From the NCBI RefSeq assembly GCF_030580995.1, contig NZ_JAUQSZ010000010.1:1-64000 (forward strand): a DNA stretch of 64,000 nt. Reading direction: 5' to 3'. The notes under the pieces are model-generated. The model saw only the letters and a program-made list of their open reading frames with translations, did not search any database and was not told where the DNA came from. Of this stretch, positions 52,376 to 60,834 are shown in pieces (the stretch's first letter is position 1; each line of letters starts with the position of its first letter). The position numbers and the translations under genes were made by a program. The DNA comes from Sphingomonas immobilis (GTDB taxonomy: Bacteria > Pseudomonadota > Alphaproteobacteria > Sphingomonadales > Sphingomonadaceae).

Positions 52376-52388
52376 CCTTCCGTCCTAT

Positions 52389-52531
52389 CCTCTCCCGCCT
52401 TCGTGGGAGAGGCAACGGAGACTTGGTCCGCATTCTTCATGCGGGCCTAGTCGTAGTCGGTGAGGGTCTTTCCTTCCGCGCGTCGAGAAGAAGAAGACCC
52501 TCCCCAGCCCCTCCCGCGAAAGCGGGAGGGG
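52389..52531. repeat. Two palindromes between convergent genes
   Basis: CCTCTCCC/GGGAGAGG (52389-52396 and 52405-52412) and the perfect 10-bp CCCCTCCCGC/GCGGGAGGGG (52508-52517 and 52522-52531, GAAA loop) occupy the 164-bp gap behind the 2OG oxygenase and the convergent TonB receptor gene. They may act as terminators for both. Confidence 0.65.
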
Positions 52532-52539
52532 AAAGCCGA

Positions 52540-54858
52540 TCAGAACTTGCCGCTCAGCTGCACGCCGATGATGCGCGGGTCGTTGAAGACGGCGGCGTTG
52601 TAGTTGTCGAGCACGCCCTTCAGGTTCTTCTCGTTGGTCACGTTGCGCGCGAACACGGCGATCTCATACTTGCCCTCGGGCGCGGTGTAGCCAGCCTTCA
52701 GGCCCGCCTCGAACGTGCCGTCGGTGGTGTATTCGATCGTCTTGTACGGCACGAGGCTGGTGTAGCCCTGCACGGTGATGTCGCCGCCGAGGAAGATCTT
52801 GCCGCCGTTGCCGAGCGGCAGGTCGTACCGCGCGTTGGCATCGAGCTGCCACTTCGGCGCATTCGGCAGGGCGTTGCCGTTGATCTGCGCCAGCGTCGCC
52901 GTGCCGACGTTGATCGTCGGGTTGAGCACCGTGCAGGTAACCACGCCGTTCAACTTGCAGACCGGCGTGTACACGCGCGTGTCGTTGATCTCGGTGTGCA
53001 GCACGCTCGCGCCGAGGCCGAAGGTGAACTCCTGCACCGGACGCCACGTCAGCTCCGCCTCGCCGCCCCAGGCCTGCGCCTGGTTGGCGTTGAACAGCAG
53101 GCCGTTGTTGTTCGAATCGTTGCCGTTCAGCTGGATGTTGCTGACCTTGTAGTAGAAGCCCGTCGCGTTAAAGCGCAGCGTGTTGCCGAACAGGTTCGAC
53201 TTGAAGCCCGCCTCGTACGACATGATCGTCTCCGACGTCGCCGTCACGAACGCCGAGCTGAACACCGCGTTGCGGCCCTGGATGGTCGGGCCACGGAAGC
53301 CACGTGCGACGCGCGCGAACACGTTGACGTCGGGGTTGATCTCGTAGCGCAGGCTCGCGTCCCAGCTCGGCTGCGTGTCGGCGAGGCGGACGTTGGTCGC
53401 CGCCGTTGCCGGGAAGGTCACGACGCCGGCCGCGTTGCGCGGCGGCGTGACGAGGCGCGTGATCTTCTCGTCATAGGTGACGCGCACGCCGCCGGTCAGC
53501 GTCAGCTTCGGGACGATCTCGAAGCTGGCCTGTCCGAAGCCGGCGTACGACGTGTTGGTGTCGCGCAGCACGACGAAGTTGTTCGGGTTGGGCAGCGTGC
53601 CGTTGAGATCGGCCGTGCGCAGGAAGAAGCCGCGCTGGTCGAACTCGGTCGTGTCCTTCGATTCGAAGTAGATGCCGCCGATCTGCCACTTAAAGCGGCC
53701 GGTGCTGTTGCTCGACAGGCGCACTTCCTGGCTGAGCTGGTCGAGGTCGCGGACCCGGCCCTGGCTCTGGCCGTAGAAGCGCGGGCCGGCGAACGCGGTC
53801 GCGACGCCGCCGTCGGTGTCGCCGCGGCTGTAGCCCGACGTCGTCTCCCACGCGCTGATCGAGGTCAGCGTGACCGGGCCGAAGTCGTTCTTCAGGTTCA
53901 GCGACATGCCGTAGGTCTTGTACGCCTGCGGGTTGTTGCCGCCCTCGTCGAGGCCGACGCTGTCGCGCGGCTCGGCGCTGACGTCGTTCGAACCGAGCTT
54001 GATCGCGCCGCGATGGAAGATCGTCGAGCTGCCCTTGTAGTCGCGTCCGTGCGCCGAGAGGATGCCGGTGAAGCCGGTGTCCGGCGGGGTGAGCATCAAC
54101 TGGACGCGCACGTCCTTCTCGTCGAAGCCGCCCATCACGTCCTTGCCGCCGACGGTGCCGTCCGCGCTGGTGCCGGTGAAGGTGTTCGAGATCCAGTTGT
54201 CGCGGTGCTGGTACAGGCCCGACACGCGAAAGCTCAGCACGTCCTTGACGATCGGCCCGCCGACGCCGGCATCGACGTTGACGGTGTTGTACGTGCCGTA
54301 GGACGCGGTCGCGCGGCCGGTGAACTCATTGGTCGGCCGGTTGGTATCGAACTTGATGATGCCCGCCGTCGTGTTGCGGCCGAACAGCGTCCCCTGCGGA
54401 CCACGCAGCACTTCGATCTGGTTGACGTCGAACACCGGGTTCGACTTCAGCACGACATGCTCGAGCACGACGTCGTCCTGGATGATCGACACCGGCTGCG
54501 ACGCGCCGAGGTAGAAATCGATATTGCCGAGGCCGCGGATGTAGAAGCGCGGGAAGATCTTGCCGGTCGTCGTCTCGGCATAGAGGCCGGGGACGCGGTT
54601 GGCGAGTTCGAGCAAAGTGTCGCCACCGCCCGACGTGTAGGTGCGCAGCTCGTCGCCCTGCAGCACGCCGACCGAAAGCGGAACCTTCTGCAGGTTCTCG
54701 GAGCGGCGCTCGGCGGTGACGACGATGTCGCCGAGGCCGGTCTGGTCGCTGGTCGCGGCGGCGGTGACGGGGGCGTCCTGCGCCGATGCGGCGGTCGCGA
54801 ACGACAGCGCGGCGGTGGCGGCACCGATCAGGAGAAGGGAGCGGGTGAAAGTCGACAT
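52540..54858 (-). CDS. TonB-dependent outer-membrane receptor (third)
   Basis: The 772-residue receptor has a signal peptide (LLLIGAATAALSFATAASAQ), the plug entrance GDIVVTAERRSENLQKVPLS near residues 43-62, the plug motif IEVLRGPQGTLFGRNTTAGI near 145-164, and a barrel ending in phenylalanine (VQLSGKF). The ATG at 54858 follows GAGGAACACTCC. No transporter or enzyme of a common pathway is adjacent, so its ligand is unknown. Confidence 0.9.
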   Translation of the reverse strand: MSTFTRSLLLIGAATAALSFATAASAQDAPVTAAATSDQTGLGDIVVTAERRSENLQKVPLSVGVLQGDELRTYTSGGGDTLLELANRVPGLYAETTTGKIFPRFYIRGLGNIDFYLGASQPVSIIQDDVVLEHVVLKSNPVFDVNQIEVLRGPQGTLFGRNTTAGIIKFDTNRPTNEFTGRATASYGTYNTVNVDAGVGGPIVKDVLSFRVSGLYQHRDNWISNTFTGTSADGTVGGKDVMGGFDEKDVRVQLMLTPPDTGFTGILSAHGRDYKGSSTIFHRGAIKLGSNDVSAEPRDSVGLDEGGNNPQAYKTYGMSLNLKNDFGPVTLTSISAWETTSGYSRGDTDGGVATAFAGPRFYGQSQGRVRDLDQLSQEVRLSSNSTGRFKWQIGGIYFESKDTTEFDQRGFFLRTADLNGTLPNPNNFVVLRDTNTSYAGFGQASFEIVPKLTLTGGVRVTYDEKITRLVTPPRNAAGVVTFPATAATNVRLADTQPSWDASLRYEINPDVNVFARVARGFRGPTIQGRNAVFSSAFVTATSETIMSYEAGFKSNLFGNTLRFNATGFYYKVSNIQLNGNDSNNNGLLFNANQAQAWGGEAELTWRPVQEFTFGLGASVLHTEINDTRVYTPVCKLNGVVTCTVLNPTINVGTATLAQINGNALPNAPKWQLDANARYDLPLGNGGKIFLGGDITVQGYTSLVPYKTIEYTTDGTFEAGLKAGYTAPEGKYEIAVFARNVTNEKNLKGVLDNYNAAVFNDPRIIGVQLSGKF

Positions 54859-55295
54859 GGAGTGTTCCTCAAAGGAGAATGGAAAAGTCTGCGGACGCAC
54901 GAAATCCCCCGGCCGTTCGCGAAGAACAGCCGATCGATCTCGTTGCGTGTGACCCCCGGATGTAAGCGCCGTTAGGGTCGGATCATTATGTTTTGATGAC
55001 AGGGAATATGCCGGTGCGGTTGTGATGACCTCGCGATAAGCCTCGGGTATTCCTGCCTTCCCGGTGCAGGTCGCGGGGCCTTTGGCCGCAAACCGCCCGC
55101 CGCGCCACCCCCGATCTCGCAGTCGCAGCAACATTCCGGCAAAGTGTGGCAATCCGCCCACACCTGCTGTTTGGCGATGGTGCCGCCGGCCCGCTCCCCC
55201 ACCGCGCCTCCCATCGGCATCATGAACCGGGAGGCGGGGTGGGGGAGCGGGCCGGCACCGCTATCCAGCTCTGCTGGATCAAACTAAGGGGAGGC
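54859..55295. other. 437-bp region without a gene between divergent TonB receptor and recJ
   Basis: No coding frame is convincing. The part near 54960-55010 is AT-richer and probably holds the receptor promoter. The part near recJ is dominated by a large hairpin (55186-55255), listed separately. Nothing else is recognised. Confidence 0.6.
55186..55255. repeat. Large GC-rich hairpin just upstream of recJ
   Basis: Arms 55186-55212 and 55229-55255 are complementary over 27 bases with a single mismatch (core GCTCCCCCACC/GGTGGGGGAGC) around a 16-base loop, ending 41 bases before the recJ start codon. In the transcript it would form a very stable stem in the leader. It may be a REP-type element, an attenuator or a terminator for upstream transcription. 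Confidence 0.8.
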
Positions 55296-57056
55296 ATGGA
55301 AGTCCTCAACATCACCAACTCGATCCTCGGCCAGCCCTGGCGCTGGCGGATGACGGCGGCGGATGCGCGCGATCCGGGCTTCGCGCCCGACGATCTCGTC
55401 ACGCAATTGCTGCTGGCGCGCGGATGCCCACGCGACGCGCTCGATGCGCACAAGGCACCGAGCATCCGCGCCTTCATGCCCGATCCCTCGATCTTCCGCG
55501 ACATGGACCGCGCCGCGGAGCGCCTCGCCGATGCCGTGCAGGCGAACGAGGCGGTGACGATCTTCGGCGATTACGACGTCGACGGCGCGACCTCGGCCGC
55601 GCTGCTCGTCCTGCTGCTGCGCGATCTCGGGCTGGAGGCGCGCGCCTATATCCCCGACCGGCTGATGGAGGGCTACGGCCCCTCGGGCGAGGCGCTGGTG
55701 CGGCTCAAGCAGGAAGGCGCGGCGCTGATCGTCACCGTCGATTGCGGCGCGCAGGCGTTCGAGGCGCTGGAGATGGCGCGCGTTGCCGAGGTCGACGTGA
55801 TCGTCGTCGATCACCACAAATGCGCGCTCGCCCTGCCCCATGCCCACGCTTTGGTAAACCCCAACCGGCTCGACGAGACCGAAGGCGCGGCGCACGGCCA
55901 TCTCGCGGCGGTCGGCGTCGCGTGGCTGCTCGGCGCGGCGCTCGTGCGGACGCTGCGCGCGCGCGGATATTTCAACGGCCGGGCGGAGCCGCGCCTGCTC
56001 GACCTGCTCGATCTCGTCGCGCTCGGCACCGTCGCCGATGTCGCGCAGTTGAAGGGCCTCAACCGCGCCTTCGTGGCACAGGGCCTCAAGGTGATGGGCC
56101 AGCGCCGCAACATCGGCCTCAACGCGCTGATCGGCGCGGCGCGGCTGACGCGCGCACCGGCCTGCTCCGATCTCGGCTTCGCGCTCGGCCCGCGCATCAA
56201 CGCTGGCGGCCGCGTCGGCAAGTCCGACCTCGGCGTGCGCCTGCTCACCACCCGCGACCCGGACGAGGCGGAGGCCATCGCCGCCGAGCTCGACCGGCTC
56301 AACGGGGAGCGCCGCGCGATCGAGGCGCTCGTGCAGACCGGCGCGGAGGAAATCGCCGCGCGCAAAGGCAACCGCGCGGTGATGGTCGTCGCCGGGCGCG
56401 GCTGGCACCCCGGCGTGATCGGCATCGTCGCGGGGCGGCTGAAGGAGAAGTTCGGCAAGCCCGCCATCGTCATCGCGCTCGACGATGCGGGCGTCGGCAA
56501 GGGCTCGGGCCGCTCGATCGCCGGCGTCGATCTCGGCGGCGCGGTGCTGGCGGCGAAGGACCACGGCATGCTCGTCGCGGGCGGCGGGCACGCGATGGCG
56601 GCCGGCCTGACGATCGCGGAGGGGCAGATCGACGCCTTCACCGATTTCCTCGAGGAGAAACTGGAAGCCGCCGTCACCCGCTCGCTCGGCGACCGCGCGC
56701 TGCTGCTCGACGCGCTGCTCGCGCCGGGCGGCGTCAACCCGGCGCTGGTCGAGGCGATGGAGGCCGGCGGGCCCTACGGCATGGGCTGGCCCGCGCCGCG
56801 CATCGCCGCGGGGCCGGTGCGCATCGTCAAGGCCGATGTCGTCGGCAACGGCCATGTCCGCGCGATCGTCAGCGGCGACGACGGCCGCCCGCTCAAGACC
56901 GTCGCCTTCCGCGCCGCCGACAGCGCGCTCGGCGCGGCGTTGCTCGGTGCCCCACCGCACCGCCGCCTGTGGCTGGCGGGCCGCGCCAGGATCGACGACT
57001 GGGGATCGCGCCCGGCCGCCGAGCTTCATCTAGACGATGCAGCGTGGGCGGATTGA
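55296..57056 (+). CDS. recJ: Single-stranded-DNA-specific exonuclease RecJ
   Basis: RecJ degrades single-stranded DNA 5' to 3' in recombination and mismatch repair. The 586-residue protein has the DHH-phosphoesterase motifs FGDYDVDGATSAALL (Asp92 region), IVTVDCGAQ near 146, VVDHHKC near 170-176 and a DHHA1 C-terminal part with SGRSIAGVDLGGAV and GGGHAMAAGLTI near 405-440. The ATG at 55296 follows AAGGGGAGG and gives the normal length. An upstream in-frame start would run through the hairpin. Confidence 0.94.
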   Translation: MEVLNITNSILGQPWRWRMTAADARDPGFAPDDLVTQLLLARGCPRDALDAHKAPSIRAFMPDPSIFRDMDRAAERLADAVQANEAVTIFGDYDVDGATSAALLVLLLRDLGLEARAYIPDRLMEGYGPSGEALVRLKQEGAALIVTVDCGAQAFEALEMARVAEVDVIVVDHHKCALALPHAHALVNPNRLDETEGAAHGHLAAVGVAWLLGAALVRTLRARGYFNGRAEPRLLDLLDLVALGTVADVAQLKGLNRAFVAQGLKVMGQRRNIGLNALIGAARLTRAPACSDLGFALGPRINAGGRVGKSDLGVRLLTTRDPDEAEAIAAELDRLNGERRAIEALVQTGAEEIAARKGNRAVMVVAGRGWHPGVIGIVAGRLKEKFGKPAIVIALDDAGVGKGSGRSIAGVDLGGAVLAAKDHGMLVAGGGHAMAAGLTIAEGQIDAFTDFLEEKLEAAVTRSLGDRALLLDALLAPGGVNPALVEAMEAGGPYGMGWPAPRIAAGPVRIVKADVVGNGHVRAIVSGDDGRPLKTVAFRAADSALGAALLGAPPHRRLWLAGRARIDDWGSRPAAELHLDDAAWAD

Positions 57057-57131
57057 TTGGGGCCGACTGAATCCTTGACCTTCGGCGCGGCTTTCCCTAG
57101 CAGCGCCCAACGCACGCCCTCGGGCGAGTAT

Positions 57132-57206
57132 GGCCCCTTCGTCTAAGGGTTAGGACGCGGCCCTTTCACGGCTGAAATACGGGTTCGAATCCCGTAGGGG
57201 TCACCA
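57132..57206 (+). tRNA. tRNA-Glu (anticodon TTC), CCA encoded; integration site
   Basis: GGCCCCT pairs with AGGGGTC (one G-T pair), followed by A and an encoded CCA. The anticodon arm CGGCCCTTTCACGGCTG presents TTC, and the T arm reads CGGGTTCGAATCCCG. Conjugative-transfer genes begin a few hundred bases behind its 3' end, which is typical of an attachment site. Confidence 0.97.
57182..57206. other. Putative att core at the tRNA-Glu 3' end
   Basis: Tyrosine-recombinase elements usually integrate within the T arm to CCA end of tRNA genes and rebuild it. Here that segment borders the trb element. The second copy expected at the far end of the element is not within the window, so this is an inference from position. 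Confidence 0.5.
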
Positions 57207-57445
57207 GGTTTTTCAATGACTTAGGTGACGAAATTTCGCTCTCGAGCGAATTTGTCTATTATTTGTCTAGAATACATTCTTGGACGTTTGGGGGCGTGCG
57301 GGGATCGTCAAAGCCTCGCCTTGGTTCTAAAACTTCGGCTGGAGTGCGCGAACAGCGCTTCGCTGCCGGAAGCACTTCGACTTCCCGCACGCATTGAATT
57401 CGGTCTTCTGTTGAGGCGCGGGCCCGTTCTGAACGAAGCGCTTCC

Positions 57446-57697
57446 CTACGTGGCCGAACGGCCGACAACGCGGCGAGCAACCGCTGCACGAAGGCTTTCG
57501 ACGAGTATCAAGGTGCTTCGCCGGTCTTTTGCTACCTGAAGCTCTCCAGAGGCGATCAACTCGTAGAGACGAGATCGGCTAAATCCAGTCATTGCTACGG
57601 CGGCCGGGATGCGCACGCTTATCGGTTCAAACGAAGGCTTGCCGCCCGATTCTACGTTAGCGTCGGGATTCCCGAGTTTCCTTGCCGCCCTCTTCAC
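57446..57697 (-). CDS. AlpA/excisionase-like helix-turn-helix protein
   Basis: The 83-residue protein has a MerR-like winged helix: ISVRIPAAVAMTGFSRSRLY then ELIASGELQVAKDRRSTLIL and a basic end. Such proteins (AlpA, excisionase, HTH_17 group) help excise elements or activate integrase promoters. It overlaps the DUF2274 gene by four bases and is the gene closest to the tRNA border, which suits a directionality factor. Whether it does this here is inferred. Confidence 0.7.
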   Translation of the reverse strand: MKRAARKLGNPDANVESGGKPSFEPISVRIPAAVAMTGFSRSRLYELIASGELQVAKDRRSTLILVESLRAAVARRVVGRSAT

Positions 57698-57912
57698 TTG
57701 GGTCCGCCCCGGTTCCGGATGAATGTACGGTCACTCTCAAGGAAGGTGCTCAGCATCGATGGTATGAGGTCCACGACTGCCTCTTCGGCGCCGTAGGTCT
57801 CTTTATATAGAGCCGCGTACCGCGAGAGATCCGCATGCAATTGTGGCGTGATCTGAACTGTCAGTTTGACTGGGACACGGTTCGGCAGCCGAGGTAATTT
57901 GAGTTCAGTCAT
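57694..57912 (-). CDS. DUF2274 small protein
   Basis: The 72-residue protein (LKLPRLPNRVPVKLTVQITP near the start, then LHADLSRYAALYKETYG) matches the small DUF2274 family that regularly follows trbI in alphaproteobacterial conjugative elements. VKLTVQI followed by two helices resembles a ribbon-helix-helix fold. Its start overlaps trbI by eight bases. Function is not known. Confidence 0.75.
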   Translation of the reverse strand: MTELKLPRLPNRVPVKLTVQITPQLHADLSRYAALYKETYGAEEAVVDLIPSMLSTFLESDRTFIRNRGGPK

Positions 57913-59152
57913 CGCGACGCACCCATGGCTTGAGAATCAGATCGTGGTGGACAAGAAGTCGGATCGGCGCGCCGGGTCGAATCGTGATCGTTGGCTGCAC
58001 CTGCAGATTTCGTGATGTGATTTGATCGCCGGCACGCGAAACATTCTGCTGCGTCGATTGCCGTACGGCCTGGACGAGGTCGCTCTCCCCGCTGAATTGT
58101 AGCTCGCTGCCGACGCCAAGGAGCGTCGAGAGCACGACGCCTTTCAGCAGCGACCATGTATGGAAATCCACTTTGTCTGCGACGCCGGCATAGCCGGATG
58201 GATCGCTCGCCGGCGCGTTGTCGAGCCGCAGCGAGCTGCCATCGGGAAAAATGATCCGCTGCCAGACGAGCAGGGCTCGACTCTGGCCGAACGCGACGAC
58301 GCTGTCGTAAATGCCGACCAGTTTCGCACCTTGCGGGATGAGCAGGATTTGGCCGGTCGCGCTGTCGAAAATGCGCTCGGTGACCTGGGCCACGACGAGA
58401 CCTGGCAGATCCGAACGGAGCCCAGTGATCAGGCTTGCGGCGATCACGCTGCCTGCTGACAGCGTATTCGGGGAGGGTATAGTGACCACCGCATATGGGT
58501 TGGTGTCGCTGGCCTTGTCGGTCGTTCGCAAGAAATCGGCCTTGCGCTGTTGACCGTTCGGATCGCGCTCGGGATCGAGCGCGACCTTGCCCACCTGATT
58601 GGCTTCATCGGCAGCCGAAGGCACTATTGACGCGGATGCTGCAGCGGGTTGCCCGCCACCGTTACTGTTCTGGACGAGAAGACCGGATTGCCGCGCCGCT
58701 TTTAGCTCGGTCAGTGCGCGCTGCCGTTCCTCGGCAGCGTTCTGGACGGCAACATTCTGTCCGTTAGAGGGCACCGTGTTGGGAGCCATTTCCGTCGCGA
58801 GCTGGTGTTGCCGGTCGAGGATCGGACGACCGAGATCGCCGGGAAGTGGTGGCCCGAGCTTCGGGACCGCACCGTAGCCAGTAGGCAGTGCGCTGAGCGT
58901 GTCGCTCGGCGGTTTCGCCGCGATGCTCTTGTCGTCGCTCTCAGTGACGAGATGCAGAGCGTGAGGCTCGAGCGCAAACCATGCCGTGGCGACGATCGCC
59001 ACTGCAGCGGTACCGCCCAGCGCCGCGATTACGCCACGCTTGAAGCGGATCGCGCGGGTCGGCCGCGCGCGCAGGACCAGCGTTTCTGGATCGACCTTCG
59101 GCGGCGCAATAGGAGCCGCCTCCCTTGCTACGTCGGGCATGGTCTCGCTCAT
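57905..59152 (-). CDS. trbI: Conjugal transfer protein TrbI (VirB10-like)
   Basis: TrbI spans the inner membrane and reaches the outer-membrane pore of the type IV secretion channel. The 415-residue protein has a cytoplasmic N-terminus, one membrane segment near residues 42-62 (GVIAALGGTAAVAIVATAWF), a proline/alanine/glutamine-rich linker and the VirB10 C-terminal domain with ILLIPQGAKLVGIYDS near 264-279 and LLVHHDLILKPW at the end. It overlaps trbG by four bases. Confidence 0.92.
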   Translation of the reverse strand: MSETMPDVAREAAPIAPPKVDPETLVLRARPTRAIRFKRGVIAALGGTAAVAIVATAWFALEPHALHLVTESDDKSIAAKPPSDTLSALPTGYGAVPKLGPPLPGDLGRPILDRQHQLATEMAPNTVPSNGQNVAVQNAAEERQRALTELKAARQSGLLVQNSNGGGQPAAASASIVPSAADEANQVGKVALDPERDPNGQQRKADFLRTTDKASDTNPYAVVTIPSPNTLSAGSVIAASLITGLRSDLPGLVVAQVTERIFDSATGQILLIPQGAKLVGIYDSVVAFGQSRALLVWQRIIFPDGSSLRLDNAPASDPSGYAGVADKVDFHTWSLLKGVVLSTLLGVGSELQFSGESDLVQAVRQSTQQNVSRAGDQITSRNLQVQPTITIRPGAPIRLLVHHDLILKPWVRRDD

Positions 59153-60024
59153 GACGCCCTCCGTTTTCCATGCCCGCGCGTGTCGTCGATCCGGGTCAGC
59201 CGGACGACGTCCTGATGCTTGGTGCCGATCCGTAGTTCGGCGACGTCAAAGATGCGATCGACGACATAGTAGCGACCGCGCAGTCGGTAATTGACCAGCT
59301 GCGCCTCACCCTTGCGACCGACCAGGAACAGCGGCGGTGCTTCGCCGACGGCCAAGGCCGCCGGAAACTCGATATAGGTCTGCCGCCCGTCATCAAACGC
59401 CCGCAGCGGCCGCCACGCCGGTTGATCGCCGCTCACGGCATAGTTGAAATGGAGCTGATCAACATCGAGACCGGCCGCGACCGGCGCTGTCGCAGCCGCC
59501 GCGTCCTGCGCGCGCTTGTAGGCGATCAGCATATCCTGCGGGTAGGTCCACGCCAGCGACGACATCGCCGCACCGGGGCCGCTGGTCAGCGACAGATGAT
59601 AGGTCCGCCTGTCGGTCGTGATGACCAGATTGGTCGCGAGCCGGACGGCGAACGGCTTCACCAAAACATGGACGCGCTTGTCCGCCCCCGTGCCGCTCGT
59701 CGTGTCGCCGATCACCCAGCGCGCGGTATCGCCGCTCGCGACCGCCCCGAGTGTCTCGCCCGGTTGCAACATGATGTCGGTGACACGCTCCGGCGCGGCG
59801 TAGACGTGATAGATCGCGCCATCGATATACGGCAGGATCGCCGCTGCATTGACGAAGGCGGGCGCGACCGGTTCGATCGTCCCCGCGCGATTGGCCGCCG
59901 CCACGGTCGAGGGGATGGTCCTGACAATGGGCGGCGGCGCGCTTTGCGCGAGCGCGAAAGCTGGGATAGCGACGATCGCGATGGGGACCGAGATCGCCGA
60001 CAGGGTGCATCGGAACCGATTCAT
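59149..60024 (-). CDS. trbG: Conjugal transfer protein TrbG (VirB9-like)
   Basis: TrbG is the outer-membrane-associated partner of TrbI and TrbH in the core complex. The 291-residue protein has a signal peptide ending IPAFALAQ and the VirB9 pattern: IYHVYAAPERVTDIMLQPGE near residues 57-76, RRTYHLSLTS near 139 and LFLVGRKGEAQLVNYRLRG near the C-terminus. Four-base overlaps link it to trbF and trbI. Confidence 0.92.
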   Translation of the reverse strand: MNRFRCTLSAISVPIAIVAIPAFALAQSAPPPIVRTIPSTVAAANRAGTIEPVAPAFVNAAAILPYIDGAIYHVYAAPERVTDIMLQPGETLGAVASGDTARWVIGDTTSGTGADKRVHVLVKPFAVRLATNLVITTDRRTYHLSLTSGPGAAMSSLAWTYPQDMLIAYKRAQDAAAATAPVAAGLDVDQLHFNYAVSGDQPAWRPLRAFDDGRQTYIEFPAALAVGEAPPLFLVGRKGEAQLVNYRLRGRYYVVDRIFDVAELRIGTKHQDVVRLTRIDDTRGHGKRRAS

Positions 60025-60830
60025 TTCTGCTTCTCCTCGTTGGCAAGATCGGGCGACGGGATGGCGGCACCTGCCGGGATCGGTGTCGGGTTAGGTGGCA
60101 AGACCGCAGGCTGCGTCAGCGGCGCCGGCGTGGGCGGCGCGGATGCCGGTTCGAGCTCCCGGCTCCAGTCGATGGCGTCGACGTAGAGACCGAGCGGATT
60201 CTTGCGCAGGACATCGGCCGAGGTCGGCGGCCTGAGCTTGACAGTGAGAATGCCCGTCCAGTGTGAGACACCGGTCTGCGCGCCGCGATCGAAGGCCGTC
60301 TCGGTCCATTTGACCTGGAATGACTGGTCCGACGCGCGCACCACGCTGGTGACCTGCACCGACAGGGTCTTGTCGCCGACACTCCCGAACGGGTTCGCCG
60401 CGCGGGCGTATTCTCCGAGCGCGAGCGCGCCGCGCTGCGTCACGAATTCATATGCCGAGAGCCATTCGGCCCGCATCAGCACGGGATCGAGCGAGACCGA
60501 GCGGACATGCTCAATGAAGCGCGCGAGATGCCAAGCGATCTGCGGATCGGTCGGCCGGAAGGCTGCTTCGGCCGGCGTGACCGCCCGCGCCTCGCCCAAC
60601 CGGTCGACCTCCACGACATAGGGTGTCACCCGGCTCTGCAGCGACTGCCACACCAGCGCTCCCGACATCGCGGTCGAAAGCCCGAGACCACCGAATGCCA
60701 TCAGCCGCCAATTGCGCGCCTGCACGCGCGCCGATCCGATCCGCTCATCCCAGACCTGGCCGGCGCGTTGGTACGGCGTCTCAGGCAGCGGCGACTTTCC
60801 ATAGCGCTGCGCGCCGCGTTTGAAGATCAT
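60021..60830 (-). CDS. trbF: Conjugal transfer protein TrbF (VirB8-like)
   Basis: TrbF is a bitopic inner-membrane protein needed to assemble the mating channel. The 269-residue protein has TPYQRAGQVWDERIGSARVQ near the start, one membrane segment near 45-63 (LMAFGGLGLSTAMSGALVW), then the VirB8 periplasmic domain (TPYVVEVDRLGEA). A proline-rich tail of ~30 residues follows. The ATG at 60830 lies four bases behind the trbL stop. Confidence 0.92.
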   Translation of the reverse strand: MIFKRGAQRYGKSPLPETPYQRAGQVWDERIGSARVQARNWRLMAFGGLGLSTAMSGALVWQSLQSRVTPYVVEVDRLGEARAVTPAEAAFRPTDPQIAWHLARFIEHVRSVSLDPVLMRAEWLSAYEFVTQRGALALGEYARAANPFGSVGDKTLSVQVTSVVRASDQSFQVKWTETAFDRGAQTGVSHWTGILTVKLRPPTSADVLRKNPLGLYVDAIDWSRELEPASAPPTPAPLTQPAVLPPNPTPIPAGAAIPSPDLANEEKQK

Positions 60831-60834
60831 ATCC

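Noticed and set aside
51856..54975. 1039-codon open frame on the plus strand over the 2OG oxygenase end and opposite the third TonB receptor
   Set aside because: It runs through a stop, a gene-free gap and an antisense gene; no motif or start signal.
57225..57539. Possible integrase remnant next to the tRNA-Glu
   Set aside because: The frame shows no tyrosine-recombinase R-H-R-Y motifs and overlaps the AlpA-like gene on the other strand.
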